From DUOJ01 sp041676265 (GTDB lineage Bacteria; Spirochaetota; Spirochaetia; Sphaerochaetales; Sphaerochaetaceae), in contig JBAYSE010000077.1 of NCBI GenBank assembly GCA_041676265.1, positions 1 to 7,839 of the forward strand: DNA of 7,839 bases. Reading direction: 5' to 3'. Shown here in pieces: positions 1-4,735 of this stretch. Numbering within the stretch: position 1 is the first letter of the stretch; every line of letters begins with the position of its first letter. The position numbers and the translations under genes are program-made. A model generated the notes under the pieces. The model ran no database searches. It was not told where the DNA came from and saw nothing but the letters and a program-made list of their open reading frames with translations.

Positions 1-1
1 A

Positions 2-100
2 CGGGGCTCTAGTAATGATCCTAAAAAAAACTTAAATAAGACGTTAAACTGGTTAGACGCTAGAGCTACCTATTTGGACAAATATGTAGAGTCCTTCTAA
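2..100 (+). CDS. C-terminal end of an unidentified protein (5' end outside the window)
   Basis: A frame open from the left edge gives 32 codons and ends in TAA at 98-100. The residues read plausibly as a protein tail, ending NWLDARATYLDKYVESF, with an amphipathic, helix-like pattern. The Trp-Leu-x-x-Arg-x-x-x-Leu-Asp arrangement is reminiscent of the end of CotH-kinase-type proteins, but the piece is far too short to assign a family. The other two plus frames hit stops within the first bases. No terminator is evident before the tRNA promoter that follows. Confidence refers to this being a real gene end, not to any function. Confidence 0.45.
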   Translation, partial: RGSSNDPKKNLNKTLNWLDARATYLDKYVESF

Positions 101-102
101 GC

Positions 103-131
103 TTTACTAATTTGGAAGATTGGAATATAGT
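103..131 (+). promoter_or_regulatory. Probable sigma-70-type promoter of tRNA-Val
   Basis: A -35 element TTTACT (103-108) and a -10 element TATAGT (126-131) are separated by exactly 17 bp. The -10 lies 11 bp before the mature tRNA 5' end, so the predicted transcription start near 138 leaves only a very short 5' leader. Each box matches the bacterial consensus at four or five of six positions. Confidence 0.5.
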
Positions 132-142
132 ACACTCCGTTA

Positions 143-214
143 GGGCGCGTAACTCAGTGGGAGAGTGCTACCTTCACACGGTAGAAGTCGTTGGTTCAAA
201 CCCAATCGCGCCCA
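143..214 (+). tRNA. tRNA-Val, anticodon CAC
   Basis: The full cloverleaf can be drawn. The acceptor stem is GGGCGCG (143-149) with CGCGCCC (207-213), and the discriminator is A214. The D arm is ACTC...GAGT. The anticodon stem CTACC/GGTAG (168-172/180-184) encloses the loop TTCACAC, placing anticodon CAC at 175-177. The variable loop has five bases. The T arm GTTGG/CCAAT (190-194/202-206) encloses TTCAAAC. Anticodon CAC reads the valine codon GUG. The CCA tail is not encoded: the bases after the discriminator are AAA, so CCA must be added enzymatically. All stems pair, with one G-U in the T stem. A terminator follows directly. Confidence 0.95.
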
Positions 215-257
215 AAAGGCAACTGACTACTTAGTAAGAAGTTAGTTGCCTTTTTTT
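214..257 (+). terminator. Intrinsic terminator after tRNA-Val, possibly bidirectional
   Basis: The inverted repeat AAAAGGCAACTGAC (214-227) pairs with GTTAGTTGCCTTTT (241-254), with one G-U pair and a 13-nt loop. Seven T residues (251-257) follow. On the minus strand the same hairpin is followed by only about four T residues, and it contains the last codons and stop of the gene at 242-580, so it may also stop that transcript. Confidence 0.85.
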
Positions 258-580
258 GACAGTACCATAACCTCCTGGGGAGTTCCATAAACCATCGTTA
301 AATATCTAGGCTTCCCACACCAAATAGCGAAAGGCTTGAAGTAATCATGATACACACCGTCATCATCCACTCCAGGAATGGAAACTGCATCTGGTATGAG
401 AAGGTCCTTGCCCACTACTCCGGTAATATCCATCACGCCTTGGAATACTGTGATATCAGCATGCTTATAACCAGGGAGATCAATGAGAGTGATTTCCTTA
501 TCTCCAGCACTGAATGAAAAAGAAAATATTGTCGAGACACACACAAAACAAAGAAGAGCAATGAGGCTAATTCGTTTCAT
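242..580 (-). CDS. Small secreted protein of unknown function (112 aa)
   Basis: The protein begins with a textbook Sec signal peptide: a basic start (MKR), a hydrophobic core of about 17 residues from ISLIALL through the Ser/Phe-rich stretch, and a probable signal-peptidase I site after FSFSFSA, before GDKE. The mature part of about 87 residues has one cysteine (in AIWCGKPRY), several Asp-rich turns (PGVDDDG) and a beta-like pattern. I do not recognise a family. I chose the ATG at 580 because GGGGGAG sits just upstream and the signal peptide starts there. A longer in-frame start at 637 would put 19 charged residues in front. There is no lipobox cysteine. The stop codon falls in the tRNA terminator stem. 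It is probably exported to the periplasm or outside the cell; its role is unknown. Confidence 0.6.
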   Translation of the reverse strand: MKRISLIALLCFVCVSTIFSFSFSAGDKEITLIDLPGYKHADITVFQGVMDITGVVGKDLLIPDAVSIPGVDDDGVYHDYFKPFAIWCGKPRYLTMVYGTPQEVMVLSKKGN

Positions 581-807
581 TCGCTCCCCCATCCTCTCTT
601 GCATTCGCTTCAACTTCTTTAGACTTAAAGTGTTCATTATTGCTCGCCACGTCGCGCTGAAGACAGCAAATAGTAGCAGTGTAACGAGGCCCCAACCCTA
701 TAGACCTGCAGCTGAGGGTCAACCAGGCCCTCGATAATCTGGCCTCCGCTCACCAAGAAAACTCCGAAGAGAAAAGGGCAGGAGGATCTCCTAGGGTTAC
801 ATATCTT

Positions 808-850
808 ATTATGAGGCATTAACCCCAGAGTAACATTTAATTATGAGGCA
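808..850. repeat. 11-bp direct repeat, two copies
   Basis: ATTATGAGGCA occurs at 808-818 and again at 840-850, 32 bp apart. The flanks are also similar (TTACAT before the first copy, TAACAT before the second), so the two units may be degenerate repeats of about 20 bp. No gene explains them. They lie between the COG2865 remnant and a more GC-rich patch (about 640-800), so they may mark an old insertion or recombination junction, or be chance. Confidence 0.35.
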
Positions 851-892
851 CCACGTGTAAGGCACGATAATGATGAAACAATACATTCCTTA

Positions 893-1225
893 TCATTTTA
901 TTACCATCCATCTTCCGTCACGCTTTGAGCCGACTCTTTCAAGAAATCCTTTTTTCTGTAAACTAACAAAGGTTCTTTCGATTGTTCTTTTCGTTACATC
1001 GATCTTTTCTGCTAATTCTTCTGCGTTATAAGCTGGATTTTCGATAAGTAGATGAATTACTTTTGTTTCCGTTTTATTCAAACCGACATTCAAACCGACA
1101 TTCAAACCGACATTCCTTTTTTCTATTTGCAAATAAAGATAATGCCAACATGGAGTTCTAATTCTTGTAGAAAACAATTGTTTTAACCAGACCCCCAAGA
1201 CAATCACTCTGGCCTTTGTCACCAC
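893..1225 (-). pseudogene. C-terminal winged-helix remnant of a COG2865-type ATP-binding regulator
   Basis: The open frame encodes 110 aa, but only residues from about 34 (IEKRNVGLN) to the end look like a known protein. Three VGLN units lead into KTETKVIHLLIENPAYNAEE, then a helix-turn-helix (LAEKIDVTKRTIERTFVSLQ) and a wing (GFLERVGSKRDGRWMVIK). This is the usual tail of AlbA_2/HATPase_c_4 regulators, where VGxN repeats link the ATPase to a winged-helix domain. Full family members have about 400-500 residues with AlbA_2 and GHKL-ATPase domains before this tail; here both are missing. Residues 1-33 look unrelated and are probably read from junction DNA. No good Shine-Dalgarno precedes the start at 1225. 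A decayed gene is most likely; expression as a small DNA-binding protein cannot be excluded. Confidence 0.7.
1079..1114. repeat. Three perfect 12-bp tandem repeats (CAAACCGACATT)
   Basis: The unit CAAACCGACATT is repeated without error at 1079-1090, 1091-1102 and 1103-1114. Read on the minus strand each unit encodes four residues of the VGLN linker in the COG2865 remnant. Because the unit is a multiple of three, copy-number changes keep the frame and only alter linker length. Confidence 0.95.
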
Positions 1226-1228
1226 TAA

Positions 1229-1437
1229 ATAGTTAATATTTTCCGTATTACTAAAAGTGAACTTGATGCTAGGTTTGTTTATGTCTCACGCGAGGATAGG
1301 AACTGGAATACGAGTTCTCGAGTGAAAAGATTATTAAATCCTTAAGAGCGGCTAATGTGGCCCAGTTGAATGCCAATACCTATTTAACTCTAAATGATGA
1401 TAACAACAAAGAAAAGAGATTAACGTACAATAATTAA
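1229..1437 (+). pseudogene. Remnant of an IS1634-type (DDE) transposase, C-terminal part
   Basis: Two adjacent frames together resemble the C-terminal third of IS1634-family transposases. The first (1229-1300) reads IFRITKSELDARFVYVSRED, matching the family's FRxxKSEFxARPVYVSREDRI block. The second (from 1300 to the stop at 1435-1437) reads LEYEFSSEKIIKSLRAANVA, matching the later LGxKYTxEEIIxTLRxMN block. Between them about 20 residues usually reading as the AHFLTCF...LEKK helix are missing, and the frame shifts at the join. The acidic residue that normally precedes FR (IExxFR, the DDE glutamate) appears to be Val here. The first frame stops at 1343-1345. Family match is by memory of conserved motifs. 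It is an inactive relic, with no element ends recognised. Confidence 0.65.
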
Positions 1438-1442
1438 TTTCT

Positions 1443-1495
1443 GAAGAGAGGGCGCCTTTTATTGTTACAATACAAAGAATAAGCACCCTCTTTTC
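1443..1495. other. Strong hairpin just after the transposase remnant
   Basis: GAAGAGAGGG (1443-1452) pairs with CCCTCTTTTC (1486-1495) over 10 bp with one G-U. After a C/A mismatch, GC (1454-1455) pairs with GC (1483-1484). The loop is about 27 nt and AT-rich. The right arm ends in a short T run (TCTTTTC), so the hairpin could terminate plus-strand transcription, but it lacks a proper U-tract. It begins six bases after the remnant's stop codon and could be the terminator or end structure of the lost insertion element. Confidence 0.4.
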
Positions 1496-1945
1496 GGAAG
1501 AGTGAGCGAAAACTCAGCATATACCTGATTTCAGGAGTAATGTCACTAAAGAAAAGGGTAATCAGTCACACTGCCATCAAGATACATCCTCCTCCAACAG
1601 TATGATATTTCACTCTGAAGCATATCGTCAAATTCTTACTCTTATCAGAAAAAGTTCCACAACTAGGAGCTATGCTTCCGCAGAAACTTTAGAAATTCTG
1701 CTCAACTAATTTATAATAAGGAACTAATTGCCTTGATTTTTTGAGAATCTTCAAAAACATTGTGCAGGGTAAGTAGAAACTATATGAGTAGTGAGTAAGA
1801 GGGGATAAAGAAGGGCACAGGTTATTACCACTTCGTATTCTTGTATCAATTTCATCTTGCTATGACCCTCCACTGGCAGGCCAAGAGAGAAGTATGGCAT
1901 TACCCATTGATGAGGCAATGTTTGCCACAATCTGTAACGATTATT
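1496..1945. other. 450-bp region without a recognisable gene
   Basis: I see no gene I can name here. On the plus strand 1506-1709 is open for 67 codons with a single internal ATG (1602) lacking a Shine-Dalgarno. On the minus strand 1751-1945 is open for 64 codons in frame with, and directly after, the stop of the AlbA_2 gene; it contains an ATG at 1855 that would give a 34-aa hydrophobic peptide. An inverted repeat CCTGATTTCAGG lies around 1525-1536. No U-tract terminator is evident for the minus-strand operon. The region looks like decayed coding DNA. Confidence 0.5.
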
Positions 1946-3367
1946 TCACCTAGGTTCGTTCATTCCACTTGACTTCGCTACCATACGCTTACCGATAGAA
2001 GTCATGCGATATTTTTGGTCCGGACTGGTTCGTTTATGTGGTTCTGTTCTTTCTATGGCCTTTAATGCCAGTGCTGGTTTAATATAGGATTTTCGAAAAT
2101 GTTCGGCATTCTCGAGCCCCATGGCAGTCTGCAACTCAGCTCGGCTCATCTCTCCCTTAAGGTAGTGTAACAACCGTACAACTTCCGTGGTAGCTTCCGT
2201 GGTAAGAAACGTTACTGTAACTCCAAGTTTCGGATCAGATTTCCAAAATGGCGAAGGAAGTCCGCTTTCGAGGCATTTTTTCACCATAAGTACGCTACCG
2301 CGACCAGCCTTCTCCATAAGCCCTCGTAAGTATAGCACATGGGCAATATCAGGGTTACGGAGAATCGAGATCTGACCAACCAGCAAGCTTTGCTCAGTAA
2401 CTCCTTCTGGAAGTGCTCCAGAGTTCCAAATCTCAAGTCGCTGAGGATACACATGGATGCCCACACCCCCTGATGCTGAGCTGTAGTCACGATGAGCCAC
2501 AGCATTGATTAGCGCTTCGCGGACTGCTTCTTCTGGGTATAAAGGAGCATCTAAGCGCTTGGGAGTATCTTTAGTAAACGTGGATACTGTAGCGGTATTA
2601 CGGACGATGAAAGTGTAGGCATCTTCAAACACACGATGAAGAGGGCCTTCAAAAGATTTCATATCAAGGAATGTATCGTCAGTTTTGTCTGAAGCGTAAC
2701 TAATGGCTCGGATACGGGTTTGTGGTAATCGGACGGCAGGATTGGCTGCGAAGAGAACATCACCACCATTCGTTAATCGACCATACCTCGCAACTGAGAA
2801 ATCTTCCAGAACCATGGCGATATTTTCATCATTACGAAATAGCACCCTGCGAACAGATCCAGCGTCAGTAACTGCCGCCTTCACCTCTTGGTCATCAACA
2901 TCATCTTCTATATCAGCGAGTGAATAACGACGTTCCCAACGCTCAGGTTCAATCTGATGACGCATCACCATATCACGGATCCTCTGAACATCAGCTACTT
3001 GTGTAGATGTACCATCACGTATATAAATGACGTCCTTAAACGTATAAGGACCATCGCTTCCCGATGGAATCTCAATGGAAACAACCTGCTTTAGGTCTAT
3101 GTTTTCAGCTTGAACAGCGATGAACGCTTTTGGGGAAATATTTTTCAGCAATTCTTGTTCCAATTCGTTTATTTCAGTTTGAGATACACTAACACCCAGA
3201 ACTTCCCCTCTAACACTCACACCACAAATTAAATACCCGCCTTTAAGGCTGTTGAGAAATCCACAAACAGTTTTTCCTAATATGTCAAGATTTTTGATGG
3301 ATGCGAAAAATTCAACACTTTGATTTTCTCCTAGAGAAAGCACTCTTCGAATTTGTTCTAGGGTCAT
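1946..3367 (-). CDS. AlbA_2 (Schlafen-type)/GHKL-ATPase/winged-helix protein, COG2865-like, 473 aa
   Basis: The protein is complete with three parts. Residues about 12-130 form an AlbA_2 domain: ENQSVEFFAS (14-23), then GFLNSLKGGYLICGVS (36-51). The usual EFK is EFF here. Residues about 276-375 form a HATPase_c_4 domain: an N-box EALINAVAHRDY (284-295, Asn 288), NSG (315-317) in the LEIWNSGALPEG strand, and a glycine turn EKAGRGS (352-358). Residues about 395-465 form the winged-helix tail common in this family (GEMSRAELQTAMGL...AEHFRKSYIKPAL). In related proteins AlbA_2 binds nucleic acid and the GHKL fold binds ATP; members are annotated as transcriptional regulators, and Schlafen-like AlbA_2 proteins also occur in defence loci. 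Its ATG overlaps the stop of the upstream DUF4062 gene as ATGA, so the two are translationally coupled. It is cytoplasmic; the exact role is inferred. Confidence 0.85.
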   Translation of the reverse strand: MTLEQIRRVLSLGENQSVEFFASIKNLDILGKTVCGFLNSLKGGYLICGVSVRGEVLGVSVSQTEINELEQELLKNISPKAFIAVQAENIDLKQVVSIEIPSGSDGPYTFKDVIYIRDGTSTQVADVQRIRDMVMRHQIEPERWERRYSLADIEDDVDDQEVKAAVTDAGSVRRVLFRNDENIAMVLEDFSVARYGRLTNGGDVLFAANPAVRLPQTRIRAISYASDKTDDTFLDMKSFEGPLHRVFEDAYTFIVRNTATVSTFTKDTPKRLDAPLYPEEAVREALINAVAHRDYSSASGGVGIHVYPQRLEIWNSGALPEGVTEQSLLVGQISILRNPDIAHVLYLRGLMEKAGRGSVLMVKKCLESGLPSPFWKSDPKLGVTVTFLTTEATTEVVRLLHYLKGEMSRAELQTAMGLENAEHFRKSYIKPALALKAIERTEPHKRTSPDQKYRMTSIGKRMVAKSSGMNEPR

Positions 3368-4018
3368 GCATTTCCTCCATCCGTATAAAACCGTTCTATA
3401 TTACTGAAATTTTCCTTGATAAATTCCTCAACCTCCTGATAGCGAAAGAATTGAGCATTCACGAAGACTATTCCATCATTATTAGATTGGAACTTCTGTA
3501 CCCAGTTGCCTTTACGATTATCCAAAGGAACAGGTGCTGGATACCTGTAATCCATGATGGCTTCTTCATATAGATCAATAATACGCAAATCTGTAAACAC
3601 TTGGTTCTTTCTTAGATTCAATTCAGCTCTTTTATCTCTACCACTGTATCCAAGATTGTTTAGGAGAGAGCGAGTAAATACAACATTTTCATGGGCTAAT
3701 AGCCAACGGGGTTTTTGAAGTTCTATTGCTTTTAGAATTTCTTTATGTGTAATAGATAAATCGGATAGGTCATCTGGATTCTGACCACTTCCATAGTTTG
3801 GCGTAATAATGCCGAGAAAAAGGTCGCAATGCATTACCGCTTGTAAGCAATTATCAAAGGCTGTTCGATTTGAAAATACAGGACCGGTACCCTTGTGAGA
3901 CATCCAAACCTCATATCCAAATTTAGTCAGGAGTACGTAAATGCGATCGAGTAACTCCTCAATTGCCATACACTGTTGACGATACCATAACCTTTAGCTT
4001 GTCTTTCTCTTCCCTCAC
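3364..4018 (-). pseudogene. DUF4062 (TIR-like) protein with a one-base frameshift near its N terminus
   Basis: From a GTG at 4018, preceded six bases earlier by GAGGAG (4025-4030), the frame encodes MREEKDKLKVMVSSTVYG. One surplus A (3963/3964) then shifts the frame, which stops at TGA 3959-3961. The other frame continues the same protein, IEELLDRIYVLLTKFGYEVW and onward, to the stop at 3364. Removing one base restores a 217-aa protein. It is typical of a DUF4062 subfamily: strand 1 KVMVSSTVYG, then GYEVWMSHKGTGPV, CDLFLGIITPNYGSG, SITHKEILKAIELQKPRWLL, and the tail KGNWVQKF...FRYQEVEEFIKENF. DUF4062 is a TIR/Rossmann-like domain found as an effector or sensor in several conflict-system proteins. 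Without the frameshift repair, an internal ATG at 3969 could give 201 aa lacking strand 1. It overlaps the AlbA_2 gene by ATGA. Confidence 0.8.
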
Positions 4019-4472
4019 CTCTCACTCCTCAATCGGCCTCTCCAGTATACATAGCCAAACAAGGATTTTGCAGTTTTTCTCTTTTTGTGGCATGCCAACT
4101 TTATCAGACTATACAACATTTTCGAATGTGGTGCATTTCTATTTGAATGTTTTTCCTTATTTAGATTCATCTTTTCATACATGATATTCAATAATATTTC
4201 AAACTTTGGTGCACAAACCTAGCACTTAACGATAGCAAACATTGTGGATAAGCGCACTAGAATCACCTCTTGGCAAAGTGGCTAGTGACAGCTTAAATAG
4301 GAATTCTGAGTTACTCAGATCAGCTGTTAGTAAAATCTAAAGAAGAGTCACAATTAGGGGTGAGTTAACGCTTATTTAGCGATGACGAAATAGGCTTCTT
4401 GTTTAATAAGGAGGAATACGAATAACTTTGGGATAACCCTATTTATGTTTGTCCATGTCAAGTTTAAGCTAT
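4019..4472. other. Intergenic region between the divergent DUF4062 module and purL
   Basis: There is no confident gene. Features seen: a 10-bp palindrome TGGCATGCCA (4088-4097); a minus-strand -10-like TATACT near 4045-4050 without a clear -35; a 55-codon, basic minus-strand frame (4015-4182) whose stop overlaps the DUF4062 GTG as GTGA; a two-tier hairpin at 4286-4329; one DnaA-box-like TGTGGATAA (4243-4251); and a plus-strand frame 4297-4425 interrupted by one TAA (4366-4368) that reads like a decayed gene end (RLFSDDEIGFLFNKEEYE). Confidence 0.5.
4286..4329. other. Two-tier inverted repeat (hairpin)
   Basis: The outer arms TGACAGCT (4286-4293) and AGCTGTTA (4322-4329) pair over 8 bp with one G-U. 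Inside, TCTGAG (4305-4310) and CTCAGA (4314-4319) pair perfectly around a 3-nt loop. There is no T-run on either side, so it is not a standard terminator. It could be an operator, a small-RNA structure or a relic. Confidence 0.45.
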
Positions 4473-4548
4473 TTTTGCAACATAAAAAAATCTTCTTTGT
4501 TGCAAAAGTAAAAATATGCAACAAAATAGTTGCTGTGATGTTGCAAAA
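4473..4548. promoter_or_regulatory. Cluster of TGTTGCAAAA elements upstream of purL (candidate operator)
   Basis: TTTTGCAACA (4473-4482) and TGTTGCAAAA (4498-4507) form a perfect 10-bp inverted repeat with a 15-bp spacer. A third identical copy, TGTTGCAAAA, is at 4539-4548, preceded by the partial inverted element TGCAACA (4517-4523), giving a second, imperfect inverted pair with a 15-bp spacer. The repeated spacing suggests binding of a dimeric regulator at two sites. The last copy overlaps the -35 of a possible purL promoter, so repression is the simplest model. This does not match the Bacillus PurR box as I know it; the regulator is unknown. Confidence 0.5.
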
Positions 4549-4569
4549 TCTACAGATATTGTATATATG
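4541..4569 (+). promoter_or_regulatory. Possible promoter of the purL-purM transcript
   Basis: TTGCAA (4541-4546) as -35 and TATATG (4564-4569) as -10 are 17 bp apart, each matching consensus at about four of six bases. Transcription would start near 4576, giving a leader of about 160 nt before purL. An alternative -35, TTGACT (4620-4625), is closer to consensus but has no good -10 at the right distance. Confidence 0.35.
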
Positions 4570-4668
4570 TCAGTTATGAAAAATCAAAATATATTTGGGT
4601 ACTTAAAATGAGTATTTGCTTGACTGTTACTTCTTGTAACGAGTAATGGTGAACCCTGTCATGTCTTT

Positions 4669-4720
4669 AAGCTGTGGAGCCGACTAGTTCGGTGTGCACG
4701 GCTTTTTTATTTTATTTTTT
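4669..4720 (+). terminator. Intrinsic terminator in the purL leader (candidate attenuator)
   Basis: AAGCTGTG (4669-4676) pairs with CACGGCTT (4697-4704). Inside this, GCCGA (4679-4683) pairs with TCGGT (4689-4693) around the loop CTAGT, giving about 13 bp with two G-U pairs. A U-rich tract, TTTTTTATTTTATTTTTT, runs to 4720 and directly abuts the purL Shine-Dalgarno. The genes upstream run on the opposite strand, so this terminator has no plus-strand gene to end. It must act on the purL leader itself or on a small leader RNA. No known riboswitch consensus is evident upstream. Confidence 0.75.
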
Positions 4721-4726
4721 AGGAGT
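4721..4726 (+). promoter_or_regulatory. Shine-Dalgarno that fixes the purL start
   Basis: AGGAGT lies nine bases before the ATG at 4736. The in-frame GTG at 4694 lies inside the terminator hairpin, has no ribosome-binding site and would add 14 residues foreign to the family. This site therefore decides for 4736. Confidence 0.85.
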
Positions 4727-4735
4727 CAGATTATT

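Noticed and set aside
190..214. tRNA 3' end as an att site
   Set aside because: I found no second copy of the tRNA 3' end and no integrase gene in the window.
483..737. Plus-strand frame opposite the secreted protein
   Set aside because: It is antisense to a gene with a signal peptide and good ribosome-binding site, and has no protein-like features itself.
637..819. 60-codon minus-strand frame touching the 637 start by TAATG
   Set aside because: No Shine-Dalgarno, no recognisable motifs, and the opposite strand is also open over much of it; the downstream gene is better started at 580.
1079..1114. Tandem repeats as a CRISPR array
   Set aside because: Units are 12 bp and directly adjacent with no spacers; they encode a VGLN protein linker.
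1863..1973. Plus-strand 36-codon frame from ATG 1863
   Set aside because: No ribosome-binding site, runs antisense into the AlbA_2 gene, and lacks any recognisable motif.
4243..4251. Perfect DnaA-box-like TGTGGATAA, hinting at an origin
   Set aside because: A single 9-mer with no cluster, no dnaA or rep gene and no AT-rich unwinding repeat; expected by chance.
4445..4579. 44-codon plus-strand frame across the TGTTGCAAAA elements
   Set aside because: No Shine-Dalgarno, Lys/Phe/Ile-rich composition explained by AT-rich DNA, and it coincides with the regulatory repeats.
4645..4690. Similarity of GGTGAACCCTGTCA to the 5' side of small SRP RNA
   Set aside because: The diagnostic GGAA loop and AGCAG strand are missing and no long closing helix can be drawn; cmscan with RF00169 would settle it.
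4576..4720. Known purine-related riboswitches (guanine, ZTP/pfl, PRPP/ykkC, THF)
   Set aside because: None of their conserved core sequences (for example the CGCCTGGGCA end of ZTP) is present.
4694..4735. Upstream GTG start for purL adding 14 residues
   Set aside because: It lies in the terminator hairpin and U-tract, has no Shine-Dalgarno, and the added residues are just translated T-rich DNA.
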